A stretch of 64,000 nt of DNA, taken from positions 30,971 through 94,970 of the forward strand of contig NZ_JAERRF010000032.1 of assembly GCF_016741875.1 (NCBI RefSeq), read 5' to 3'. The DNA is from Streptomyces coffeae (GTDB taxonomy: Bacteria > Actinomycetota > Actinomycetes > Streptomycetales > Streptomycetaceae). The notes beneath the pieces are model-generated. The model worked only from the letters and a program-made list of their open reading frames with translations, had not been told where the DNA came from and searched no databases. This document shows, one piece after another, positions 25,796 through 34,516 of this stretch (the stretch's first letter is position 1; the number at the start of each line of letters is the position of its first letter). A program made the translations under genes and the position numbers.

Positions 25796-28201
25796 ATGAA
25801 GAGCGACAAGGTGGTCATGGAGCCGGCACCGGGTGAGCCCGGGTGCCCACACGGTGCTGCCACGGCCGTCGTCAGCCCCGAGGGCATCGTGACGGGCTGG
25901 AGCGAAGAGGCCAGACGGCTGCTGGGCCACCAGGCGCGGGAGGTGGTGGGACGGGCCGCGGTGGAGCTGGTGGCCGCCACCGGAGCGTCCGACGCGGCCG
26001 GGTTCACCCCGGCCGGCTCGAGCGAATGGAGTGGCACGGCCGCGCTACGGCACCGGGACGGCCACCGCGTGGACGTCACGTTGCGGGCATATCCGTCGCT
26101 GGCCGGTGACGGCACGCTTCAGGGATACGTGCTGACCGCCGTGCCGTACGCCCCCGGGTCGCAGGACGAGCACCGGATGATGGACTGGGCGTTCACCCAG
26201 GCGTCCATCGGCATGTCCGCGTTCGACACGGCGTCGGGCAGGTGGCGACTGAACACCGCCGCCGCGGGGGCCGCCCCCGCGGCGGGCGGCGAAGGCGACG
26301 ACGAGCAATTCCTGCGCCACATCCACCAAGTGGCCGAGCAGGGGAAACCGGCCCGGTTCGAGACCCGCACCCCCGCGCGGTCCTTCTCGCGTGAGCAGGC
26401 CCGGATCGTCGAGCTGTGGCCCGTCCGGGATCCCGCCTCCGGCCAGGTGTGCGGTGTCGGCACCGCAACGTTCGACAGCAGCCAACAGCACCGGGCCAGG
26501 CAGCGGCTGGCCCTGCTGAACGAGGCGGGCACCCGCATCGGCACCGCCTTGAAGGTGGTCCGCACCGCCCAGGAACTGGCCGACGCGGCCGTGCCCCGGC
26601 TCGCCGACTTCGCCAGCGTGGACCTGCTGGACTCCGTGCTCCAGGGGGAGGAGCCGGTGCCCGGGCCGGTCGGCGCCGACGTGAAGCTGCGCCGGGTCGC
26701 GCACCGGTCCCCCACCAGCGGCACACCCGAGGCGGCGGTGGCCCTCGGCGAGCTCGACACCTACCCCGCCTTCACGCCGCCCGCCCGCTGCCTGGTCACC
26801 GGGCGGCCGGTGCTCACCGACACGGACGACCCCGACTTCCTGCGCTGGATGGCCGTCCACGAGGCGCGGAGCGTCAGAGTGCGGGAGTACGGATACCACT
26901 CGATCATGGCAGCCCCGCTGCGAGCCCGCGGAATCACGCTCGGGGTGGCCATCTTCGCCAGGGGCCAGGACTCCGAACCGTTCGAGCAGGACGACCTGAT
27001 CCTGGCCGAGGAGTTCGCCGACCGGGCCGCCATCGGCGTGGACAACGCTCGCCGCTATATCCGGGAGCGCTCCGCCGCACTGACCATGCAGCGCAGCCTG
27101 CTCCCCCGGCGGCTCCCGGCCCAGGCGGCCGTCCAGGCGGCCTTCCGCTACCTGCCGGCCGGATCGCGGGCCGGCGCCGGCGGCGACTGGTTCGACGTGG
27201 TGCCGTTGTCCGGCACCCGGGTCGCCCTGGTCGTCGGCGACGTGGTCGGCCACGGCATCCACGCCTCGGCCACCATGGGTCGGCTGCGTACGGCGGTGCG
27301 CACCCTCGCCGACGTCGACCTGCCCCCGGACGAACTGCTCACCCACCTCGACGACCTGGTCCGCCACCTGGACTCGGACGACGGCACCGGCGACCGGGGC
27401 ACGGTCTCCGGCATGGACGCCGAAGAGGTCGGCGCCACCTGCCTGTACGCCGTCTACGACCCGGTCACGCGTGTCTGCACCATCGCGAGCGCCGGCCACC
27501 CGCCACCCGTCGCGCTGCTGCCCGACGGCACGGTCAGCGTGGTCCAGCTGTCCCCCGGACCGCTGCTGGGCATCGGGGGCCTGCCGTTCGAGGCCGCCGA
27601 AGTGGAGCTGCCCGAAGGCAGCCTGCTGGCCTTCTACACCGACGGCCTGATCGAGGGTCGCGACCACGACGTCGGCGCCGGCCTGGACCGGCTGTGCCGG
27701 GCGCTGGCCGACTGGTCCGCGCCCTCTCTGGAGGTCAGCTGCGACGCCATGCTCAAGGCCCTGCTCCCGCCGACCCCCGCCGATGACGTGGCCCTGCTGC
27801 TGGCCCGCACCCGCGCCCTGCACGCCGACCAGGTGGCCACCTGGGCGGTGCCGGCCAACCCGTCGATCGTCGCCGATGCCCGCGCCCAGGTCAGCCGCCA
27901 GCTCGCCGCCTGGAGGCTGGAGGAAGCCACGTCCGTCACCGAGCTGGTGGTGAGCGAGCTGGTGACCAATGCCATCCGGTACGGCGCGGTGCCCATCGGG
28001 CTGCGGCTGATCCGCGACCGCACCCTGATCTGCGAAGTCTCCGACGCCAGCAGCACGGCCCCGCACCTGCGCCGGGCCCGCGTGTACGACGAGGGCGGGC
28101 GCGGGCTGGACATGGTCGCCCAGCTCACCCAGAGCTGGGGCAGCCGGCAGACCCCGACCGGCAAGACGATCTGGGCCGAGCAGGCCCTCCCGGTTGACTG
28201 A
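25796..28201 (+). CDS. PAS-PAS-GAF-SpoIIE phosphatase with anti-sigma kinase domain
   Basis: An 801-residue cytoplasmic signalling protein. Residues about 15-115 are a PAS domain (AAVVSPEGIVTGWSEEARRLLGH-like start), 125-230 a second PAS-like domain, and 235-415 a GAF domain. Residues about 425-640 are a PPM-type SpoIIE serine phosphatase (GAGGDWFDVVPL near 460, VGDVVGHGIHA, FYTDGLIEGRD). Residues 675-801 are a HATPase of the RsbW type: ELVTNAIRYG (N box), CEVSDASS (G1), DEGGRGLDMV (G2). Such fusions control partner-switching of anti-sigma factor antagonists. The next gene starts 3 bases later, so the two are coupled, suggesting the phosphatase responds to a sugar signal. Confidence 0.92.
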   Translation: MKSDKVVMEPAPGEPGCPHGAATAVVSPEGIVTGWSEEARRLLGHQAREVVGRAAVELVAATGASDAAGFTPAGSSEWSGTAALRHRDGHRVDVTLRAYPSLAGDGTLQGYVLTAVPYAPGSQDEHRMMDWAFTQASIGMSAFDTASGRWRLNTAAAGAAPAAGGEGDDEQFLRHIHQVAEQGKPARFETRTPARSFSREQARIVELWPVRDPASGQVCGVGTATFDSSQQHRARQRLALLNEAGTRIGTALKVVRTAQELADAAVPRLADFASVDLLDSVLQGEEPVPGPVGADVKLRRVAHRSPTSGTPEAAVALGELDTYPAFTPPARCLVTGRPVLTDTDDPDFLRWMAVHEARSVRVREYGYHSIMAAPLRARGITLGVAIFARGQDSEPFEQDDLILAEEFADRAAIGVDNARRYIRERSAALTMQRSLLPRRLPAQAAVQAAFRYLPAGSRAGAGGDWFDVVPLSGTRVALVVGDVVGHGIHASATMGRLRTAVRTLADVDLPPDELLTHLDDLVRHLDSDDGTGDRGTVSGMDAEEVGATCLYAVYDPVTRVCTIASAGHPPPVALLPDGTVSVVQLSPGPLLGIGGLPFEAAEVELPEGSLLAFYTDGLIEGRDHDVGAGLDRLCRALADWSAPSLEVSCDAMLKALLPPTPADDVALLLARTRALHADQVATWAVPANPSIVADARAQVSRQLAAWRLEEATSVTELVVSELVTNAIRYGAVPIGLRLIRDRTLICEVSDASSTAPHLRRARVYDEGGRGLDMVAQLTQSWGSRQTPTGKTIWAEQALPVD

Positions 28202-28203
28202 CG

Positions 28204-29136
28204 ATGGCAGGCACCACGGGCGGCACACAGACCGGACCGGACCCGGCCCGAGCCCACGCCCTGGGACTGGTCTACCCACCGGCGGAACCGGACGGCACCT
28301 ACACCGAACAGCAGCACGACTTCATCGGCGGCGTCGCCGAGGCGGCGGCCCGCTACGACTACGACATGCTGCTCTCCCCCAGCGTCACCGCGAGCGAGCC
28401 GTCGTTCCGGCGGATGGTCAGCCCCGGGCGGGTGGACGGCCTGATCGTCATGGAGATCCGGCTGCACGACGACCGCGTCGAACACCTCGCCAAGGCGGGT
28501 ATCCCCTACGTCATCATCGGCCGCAACAGCACGGCGGACGCGACCGGCTGGGTCGATCTGGACTTCGTGGGCATGACCGCCGACTGCGTGCAGCACCTGG
28601 CCGACCTGGGCCACCGCAGGATCGCTTTCGTCAACCGCTCGGAGCGGCTCTTCGACAGCGGATACGGCCCGGCGCGTCTGAGCCTTGAGGGCTACACCAA
28701 GGCGATGGCGGCGCTCGGCCTGAGGGAGCACGCGTACCTGTGCGGCGACGACGACGCCTCCGGAGAGGCGGTCCTGGAGAAGATCCTGCTGGACGACCCG
28801 GCGACCACCTCGCTGGTCACCATGAACGAGGCCGCGCTGCGCGGGGTGTACCTCGGGCTGAAGCGGCACGGCCGGGTCGTGCCGCGGGACTTCTCGGTCG
28901 TCGGCGTGACGGCCGGCCGCTGGGTGGAGCAGACAAGCCTTCGGCTGTCCGCTATCGAGACACCCGTCGCGGAGATGAGCCGGGTCGCCGTGGACCTGCT
29001 GCGGGCACGGCTCATCTCGCCCGGCGCGCCGCCCCGGCACGTGCTGCTGAAACCCCTGGTCGCCCAGCGCGACAGCACCGGTCCGTGCCGTCGGGTGCCC
29101 GGCGAGGAACCCGACCTGGAGGAGCTGGAGTTCTGA
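28204..29136 (+). CDS. LacI/GalR-type sugar-sensing domain protein lacking the HTH
   Basis: A 310-residue protein matching the periplasmic-binding-protein-like core of LacI regulators: HALGLVYPPAEPDGTY, GRVDGLIVMEIRLHDDR, GIPYVIIGRN, LGHRRIAFVNRS, TSLVTMNEAALRGVYLGLKRHG and LRLSAIETPVAEM. The sensor core starts near residue 17, where a LacI protein normally has about 60 residues of helix-turn-helix and hinge before it. No helix-turn-helix is encoded just upstream because the intact phosphatase frame runs to 28201. So it can probably bind a sugar but not DNA by itself. I infer a sensory partner for the upstream signalling protein, or a regulator that lost its DNA-binding end. Confidence 0.85.
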   Translation: MAGTTGGTQTGPDPARAHALGLVYPPAEPDGTYTEQQHDFIGGVAEAAARYDYDMLLSPSVTASEPSFRRMVSPGRVDGLIVMEIRLHDDRVEHLAKAGIPYVIIGRNSTADATGWVDLDFVGMTADCVQHLADLGHRRIAFVNRSERLFDSGYGPARLSLEGYTKAMAALGLREHAYLCGDDDASGEAVLEKILLDDPATTSLVTMNEAALRGVYLGLKRHGRVVPRDFSVVGVTAGRWVEQTSLRLSAIETPVAEMSRVAVDLLRARLISPGAPPRHVLLKPLVAQRDSTGPCRRVPGEEPDLEELEF

Positions 29137-29177
29137 TCCCACACCCCTGCCGCCCCCGCCGAAACCTGGAGCGAGGC

Positions 29178-30428
29178 ATGACACACACCACCGACCGCCG
29201 CAGCATCCTGCGCACCGCCGGCGCGGGCGCGGCGGCCCTGGGCCTGAGCGGGGTACTGGCCTCGTGCGACACGGGCGGCACGGGGAAGGCGCGCAAGCCG
29301 CGCACCGTCACGCTGACCTTATGGGACTACTTCACCCCAGCGAACTTCCAGCCGGGACTGAACGCCTTGATCGCCGGGATCGAGGCCCATGTCGCGGGGG
29401 TACGGATCCGACGGCGCGCCATCCCCTTCGCTGATCTCGTCAACGCCCTCACCCTGGCCGCGATCTCCGGCGACCTGCCCGACCTCGCCATCGTCGACAA
29501 CGTCTCCATGAGCTCCCTGGGAGGAAACGGGCTGCTGGCCGACCTCACCAGCCGGGTCAAGAGCTGGGGCCAGGCACGCGCGTACTACCCCGGGCCCTGG
29601 GCAAGCTGCCAGATCGGCGGGAAGACCCTTGGCATCCCCAACAACAGCAACTGCCTCGCGCTCTACTACAACACCTCGATGCTGCACGACGCCGGGGTGA
29701 CCCCTCCGACCAACTGGGACCAACTGGCCGACAGCGCCCGCCGGCTGACGACCCGCAACCGGTTCGGCCTGGCGATGAGCGCGATCCGGACCGAGGAGGG
29801 CGTCTTCCAGTTCCTGCCGTTCCTGTGGCAGAGCGGCGGCGACCTGGACACCTTCGCCACCTCCGGCCCCACTCCGCTGGCCTTCCTGAAGAACCTGATC
29901 GACAAGGGCTCGCTGTCGCGCGCGTGCGTGGGCTGGACCCAGGAGGACGTCAACGCCCGCTTCCTGAGCAGGCGGGCCGCCATGCAGATCAACGGGCCGT
30001 GGCAGATCCCCGTCCTCCGCAAGGCCCCCTTCGAGTGGAACGTCGTCGCCCTTCCCCGCGACAAGACGTCCGCCACGTGCCTGGGCGGCGAGAACTGGGT
30101 GGTGCTGGCGACCAGCGATCACCTGGACAAGGCGTGGCAGGTGCTGGAATACACCCAGCGGCCCTCGGTCCTGGTGCCGTACCTGGAGTCCCTCGGCGAA
30201 CTGCCCGCCCGAAAGGACCTGGCCCACACCGGCACCTGGACGTCCGATCCCGTCCTGAATCTGTTCCTCAAACAACTCGCCATCGCCCGCCCGCGCCTGT
30301 ACGGGCCGCACTACGCCGACATCTCCGAGGCCGTCGCCAAGGCCGAGCAGGCGGTTCTCACCGGCTCCGCCTCCCCGTCCGCCGCCGCGTCGGCCGCCGC
30401 GGTGAAGATCGACAAGGCGCTCGGATGA
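29178..30428 (+). CDS. Sugar ABC transporter substrate-binding lipoprotein
   Basis: A 416-residue extracellular solute-binding protein (family 1). The N-terminus carries a twin-arginine motif DRRSILRTAG and a lipobox ending in LASC (cysteine at about residue 33). The core has TLTLWDYFTPANF, IPNNSNCLALYYNTSML, and ENWVVLATSDHLDKAWQVLEY. It would capture an oligosaccharide outside the membrane for the two permeases downstream. The stop overlaps the next start (ATGA). No ATPase gene is present in the operon, so a shared MsiK-type ATPase elsewhere is the likely motor, as is usual for streptomycete sugar importers. Confidence 0.9.
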   Translation: MTHTTDRRSILRTAGAGAAALGLSGVLASCDTGGTGKARKPRTVTLTLWDYFTPANFQPGLNALIAGIEAHVAGVRIRRRAIPFADLVNALTLAAISGDLPDLAIVDNVSMSSLGGNGLLADLTSRVKSWGQARAYYPGPWASCQIGGKTLGIPNNSNCLALYYNTSMLHDAGVTPPTNWDQLADSARRLTTRNRFGLAMSAIRTEEGVFQFLPFLWQSGGDLDTFATSGPTPLAFLKNLIDKGSLSRACVGWTQEDVNARFLSRRAAMQINGPWQIPVLRKAPFEWNVVALPRDKTSATCLGGENWVVLATSDHLDKAWQVLEYTQRPSVLVPYLESLGELPARKDLAHTGTWTSDPVLNLFLKQLAIARPRLYGPHYADISEAVAKAEQAVLTGSASPSAAASAAAVKIDKALG

Positions 30429-31336
30429 GCCGTCGACGTACTGCCCCGCTCGCCGTCCGCCGCCGCCGGACCGGCTACCTGTTCTCCCTGCCCGGACTGG
30501 CCTTCCTCGCGCTCCTGCTGGCCTACCCCCTGCTGTACAACGTGTGGACGTCCGTCCACGACGTCGGCCTGCGCAGCCAACTCGGCGGCCCCGCGCCCTT
30601 CAACGGGCTCGCCAACTACCGGTCCGTGCTCACCGACCCCGCCTTCTGGCGCGCGGTCCGGCTGTCGGCGCTCTTCACCGTGGGCTCGCTGGTCTTCCAG
30701 TTCTCCATCGGCTTCGCCCTGGCACTGCTGTTCGTCCGGCCCTTCCCGTTCAACGGCCTGCTCCGGTCGCTGCTGCTGATGGCCTGGCTGCTGCCCCCGA
30801 TCGTCAGCGGCGCCCTCTTCCGCTGGATGCTCGAGGGCGACTCCGGCGCATACAACGCCCTGCTCCGCTCCACCGGCCTGGGTGCGCTGGCCCACGACTG
30901 GCTCACCGACCCGTCCACCGCACTGGGCTGCGTCATCATCGCCAACATCTGGGTCGGCGTTCCCTTCAACATGCTGTTGCTCCTGGTCGGGCTGCACGGC
31001 ATCGACCCGGAGCTGTACGAGGCCGCCGCCATCGACGGCGCGGGCGCCTGGCAGCGCTTCCGCCGGATCACGCTGCCGCTGATGCGGCCGGTGTCGACGG
31101 CGGTGCTACTGCTCGGCCTGATCTACACCTTCAAGGTCTTCGACCTCATCTTCGTGATGACCGGTGGAGGGCCCGTAGACGCCACGACCGTCCTGTCCCT
31201 CTACGTCTACGAGGTCTTTTTCAGATTCTTCCGGTTCGGCCAGGGCGCCGCCACGGCTCTGCTGCTGCTCGTCGTGCCGCTGCTCACCGCCGCACTGTAC
31301 GTACGCAGGCTGCGGCACGAAGGGGTGACGGCATGA
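30425..31336 (+). CDS. Sugar ABC transporter permease (MalF/UgpA type)
   Basis: A 303-residue membrane protein with six transmembrane helices, beginning RRRRTGYLFSLPGLAFLALLLAYPL. The EAA loop that contacts the ATPase is PELYEAAAIDGAGAWQRFRRITLPLM (about residues 196-221). It overlaps the solute-binding gene by 4 bases (ATGA) and the next permease by 4 bases. First of the pair forming the channel of the plus-strand carbohydrate importer. Confidence 0.93.
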   Translation: MSRRRTAPLAVRRRRTGYLFSLPGLAFLALLLAYPLLYNVWTSVHDVGLRSQLGGPAPFNGLANYRSVLTDPAFWRAVRLSALFTVGSLVFQFSIGFALALLFVRPFPFNGLLRSLLLMAWLLPPIVSGALFRWMLEGDSGAYNALLRSTGLGALAHDWLTDPSTALGCVIIANIWVGVPFNMLLLLVGLHGIDPELYEAAAIDGAGAWQRFRRITLPLMRPVSTAVLLLGLIYTFKVFDLIFVMTGGGPVDATTVLSLYVYEVFFRFFRFGQGAATALLLLVVPLLTAALYVRRLRHEGVTA

Positions 31337-32160
31337 CCACCGTCCGGCGCCCCTGGCTGCGCACCGCGACCGCCGCGGTGGTCACCGCCGCGTTCCTGGT
31401 GCCCGTGCTATGGATGGTCTCCACCAGCTTCAAGAAGCCGGACCGGATCCTGGCCGCGTCCCCGCAATGGATCCCCGCACCGTTCACCGCCGAGAACTAC
31501 TCGGCGGCCCTGGCCAACCCGGCGCTCCCCCGGGCCCTGCTCAACAGCCTGGTGATCTCCGGTGGCGTGGTCACCCTCACCCTCCTGCTGGCCGTCCCGC
31601 TCAGCTACGCCCTGGCCCGCATCCCGATGCGCGGCTCCGGCGCCATGATGCTGGCCCTGCTCATCACCCAGCTGCTGCCCGCCATCGTGCTGGCGGCGCC
31701 ACTGTTCCTCCTGGAGCGCAAGACCGGGCTCCAGAACACGTACACCGGGCTCATCGCCGCGGACACCACTCTCACCCTGCCGTTCGCGGTGGTCGTCCTG
31801 CGCCCGCTGGTGCAGGGCATCCCCGTCGAGCTGGAGGAGGCTGCTCTGGTCGACGGCTGCGGGCCGCCCGGCGTGCTGGGGCACGTGGTACTGCCGCTGA
31901 TGGCGCCCGGTCTGATTGCGGTTGCCGGGCTGTCCTTCCTGCTCGCCTGGGGCGAGTTCGTCTTCGGCCTCACGCTCGGCCAGACACCCGAGGTGCAGCC
32001 GGTCACCGTGGTCGTCAACAGCTTCGCGGGCCCGGTCCACATCGCCTGGGGGCCGCTCATGGCCACCGCCACCCTCGTCAGTGTGCCCGTGGTCTGCCTC
32101 TTCGCGATCCTCCACCGCTTCATCGTCGGCGGGCTCACCGCGGGAAGCGTCAAGGGGTGA
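31333..32160 (+). CDS. Sugar ABC transporter permease (MalG/UgpE type)
   Basis: A 275-residue partner permease. It starts RRPWLRTATAAVVTAAFLVPVLWMVSTSFKKPD, the classical MalG N-terminus, and has the EAA motif ELEEAALVDGCGPPGVLGHVVLPLM. Six helices are visible. It ends one base before the GH31 gene, so uptake and hydrolysis are co-expressed. Confidence 0.93.
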   Translation: MTTVRRPWLRTATAAVVTAAFLVPVLWMVSTSFKKPDRILAASPQWIPAPFTAENYSAALANPALPRALLNSLVISGGVVTLTLLLAVPLSYALARIPMRGSGAMMLALLITQLLPAIVLAAPLFLLERKTGLQNTYTGLIAADTTLTLPFAVVVLRPLVQGIPVELEEAALVDGCGPPGVLGHVVLPLMAPGLIAVAGLSFLLAWGEFVFGLTLGQTPEVQPVTVVVNSFAGPVHIAWGPLMATATLVSVPVVCLFAILHRFIVGGLTAGSVKG

Positions 32161-32161
32161 C

Positions 32162-34492
32162 ATGGCCTCCTCCCTGCACCCTCGCGACCGCTTCCCCTTC
32201 ATCGCGCCGCCACCGCCGCTGACCCCGGCGTACCCGGGCGCGACCGACCCGGTCGTGACCGGCTCCGTGACACGGATCCACGGGAACGGGGCGGCGCTGA
32301 CCGTACGGACTGCCGCCGGCCGCGCCGGTGAGCTGCGGGTGCGGATCGGGGACGGGAACCTGATGCGGGTCACCCTGCGGATGGCGGACGTGTCGGCCGG
32401 ACCGCGGACGGCGCTCGTACACGAGCCGGACCGGGCCGGTGTGCGGTGCGGTGTGACATGGTCGGAGCACGGGCTGGTGCTGCGCGCCGCCGCCCTCGGG
32501 GTGCGCATCCGGTACGCGCCCTTCGCCGTCGACCTGCTTGACGCCGAGGGCGAAGTACTGCTGCGTCAGGCGCCGTACACCACCGGGTCCAGCAGCGCCC
32601 CCGCAGCGCTGCCTCTGGGCGTCACCCCACTGGCCGACGGCCGCCTCGCCCACCACGCAAGCTGGTCCGCCGACCCCGACGAGCACTTCTACGGTCTCGG
32701 CGAACGTTTCACCGGCCTGGACCTGCGCGGGCAGCGGATCGACTGCTGGATCCAGGACGCCATGGGCTGCACCGGCACCCGCTCCTACGCGGCGGTCCCG
32801 TACCTGCTGTCCAGCCGGGGCTACGCCCTGCTCGTCGACACCACCACGGCCGCCGCCTTCGACCTCGCGCACACCAGCACCGCCGCCTGGTCGGTGACGG
32901 TCCCCGACGAGGTGCTCGACCTCTACCTGATCACCGGCGACCCCGGCCGTTGTCTGGCCGCCTACCGCGACCTGACCGGCCCTGCCCTGTGCCCGCCCAA
33001 GTGGGCCTTCGGGCCATGGATCTCCGGCGGATTCCAACCGGACAGCGCCGACGCGGTACGCGAGCGGGCCCGGCGGATCCGTGACCGCGGCTTCCCCTGC
33101 GACGTCCTGCACATCGACGCGTACTGGCAGCCGAACGGCTCCTGGTCCGATATGCGGTGGGACACCGGGTCCTTCCCCGACCCGGGCCTGCTCCACCAGG
33201 ATCTGGCCCGGCAGGGTTTCAGGGTCTCGCTGTGGATGAACCCCTACATCGGGACCGGCAGCCCGTACTACGCCGAGGTCGAGCGGGCCGGCTGGTTCCT
33301 GCGCACCGCCGCGGGCGACACCTGGGTGGACCAGGTGTGGGGCGGCGGATACCACCCCCCGTGCGCTCTGCTGGACCTCACCCATCCCGGGGCCGCCGCC
33401 TGGTTCACCGGCCGGGTGCGCGAGGCGCTGGCGAGCGGCGCCGCCGTCCTCAAGACCGACTTCGGCGAAGCGATTCCCGCCGACGCGGTCGCCCACAACG
33501 GTATGACCGGGGACCGCCTGCACAACCTCTATCCGCTGCTCTACAACGACCTGGTCGCGGACGCCACCCGTGAGGTCACCGGCGGCTCCGGCCTGACCTG
33601 GGGCCGCTCATCGTGGACCGGTGGTCAGCGGCACGGCGCCAAATGGACCGGCGACCCCGACTCCGACTGGCCGGACCTCGCCGCCACCCTGCGCGCCGGG
33701 CTGTCCCTGTCGCTTTCCGGCCACCCGTTCTGGAGCCACGACATCGGCGGCTTCCACGGCACCCCGTCCCCCGAACTCTTCGTCCGCTGGGCGCAGTTCG
33801 GACTGCTGTCACCGCTCAGCCGGTTCCACGGGATCACCTCCCGGCTGCCCTGGGAGTTCGGCGAGAGCGCGTACGCGGCCGTCCTGCACGCGGCCCGACT
33901 GCGCATGAGCCTGCTCCCGTATGTGTACGCCGCCGCCGCAGACGCCGTCCGCACCGGCGAGCCGCTCGCCCGCCCAATGCCCTACGACCACCCGGACCGC
34001 CCCGACGCCCACACCGCCGACCTGCAGTACCTGCTCGGCCCCGACCTGCTGGTCGCCCCGCTCTACGCGCCGGGCGGGCGGCGCCAGGTCTGGTTCCCGC
34101 CCGGCGAGTGGCTGCCGTACACCGGCGGCGCACCCCGTACCGGTCCCGCCTGGCACTGCGTCGAACTGCCCCTGTCCACCTGCCCGCTGTGGCTGCGGGC
34201 CGGCAGCCTGTTGCTCACCACCACCCCCGCCGACCGGGCCGGCTCCACCCCTTTCGAGGACATCACCGCCACCTGGGTACGCCCCCTGGACACCGCACAC
34301 GCCACCCTTCACGACACCGACGCCACCCACACCCCCCTCACCGCCCGCCTCACCGACGGCCACCTCACCCTCACCACCACCGCCGGCCCCCGCCTCCGCA
34401 TCGCCGTCCTCGGCCATCCCGGCCCACCCCCGACCGCCGACCTGAACGGCGTCCCCGCAGCCGTGACGTCCACCGACCGCCTCGACCTGTGA
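32162..34492 (+). CDS. GH31 alpha-glycosidase (alpha-xylosidase or alpha-glucosidase)
   Basis: A 776-residue family 31 glycosidase without a signal peptide, hence intracellular. The nucleophile lies in VLKTDFGEA (D433) and the acid/base in AKWTGDPDSDW (D498). Other family features are FYGLGERFTGLDLRG, RGYALLVDTT, DVLHIDAYWQPNG, and HDIGGFHGTP. The KTDFGE form of the nucleophile motif is the one seen in YicI-like alpha-xylosidases, so isoprimeverose-type or alpha-xyloside substrates are plausible, but alpha-glucosides cannot be excluded. Last gene of the plus-strand uptake operon; a terminator follows. Confidence 0.9.
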   Translation: MASSLHPRDRFPFIAPPPPLTPAYPGATDPVVTGSVTRIHGNGAALTVRTAAGRAGELRVRIGDGNLMRVTLRMADVSAGPRTALVHEPDRAGVRCGVTWSEHGLVLRAAALGVRIRYAPFAVDLLDAEGEVLLRQAPYTTGSSSAPAALPLGVTPLADGRLAHHASWSADPDEHFYGLGERFTGLDLRGQRIDCWIQDAMGCTGTRSYAAVPYLLSSRGYALLVDTTTAAAFDLAHTSTAAWSVTVPDEVLDLYLITGDPGRCLAAYRDLTGPALCPPKWAFGPWISGGFQPDSADAVRERARRIRDRGFPCDVLHIDAYWQPNGSWSDMRWDTGSFPDPGLLHQDLARQGFRVSLWMNPYIGTGSPYYAEVERAGWFLRTAAGDTWVDQVWGGGYHPPCALLDLTHPGAAAWFTGRVREALASGAAVLKTDFGEAIPADAVAHNGMTGDRLHNLYPLLYNDLVADATREVTGGSGLTWGRSSWTGGQRHGAKWTGDPDSDWPDLAATLRAGLSLSLSGHPFWSHDIGGFHGTPSPELFVRWAQFGLLSPLSRFHGITSRLPWEFGESAYAAVLHAARLRMSLLPYVYAAAADAVRTGEPLARPMPYDHPDRPDAHTADLQYLLGPDLLVAPLYAPGGRRQVWFPPGEWLPYTGGAPRTGPAWHCVELPLSTCPLWLRAGSLLLTTTPADRAGSTPFEDITATWVRPLDTAHATLHDTDATHTPLTARLTDGHLTLTTTAGPRLRIAVLGHPGPPPTADLNGVPAAVTSTDRLDL

Positions 34493-34516
34493 GGCCCCCT
34501 CCCCGAAGCGGGGCCT
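34492..34516. terminator. Bidirectional terminator between converging operons
   Basis: AGGCCCC at 34492-34498 pairs with GGGGCCT at 34510-34516. An alternative inner hairpin is CCCCG-AAG-CGGGG (34501-34513). It lies between the stops of the GH31 and GH63-like genes and could serve both. Confidence 0.55.

Noticed and set aside
26045..28279. A 744-codon minus-strand frame opposite the PAS/SpoIIE gene
   Set aside because: Glycine/aspartate-rich shadow of a real multidomain protein.
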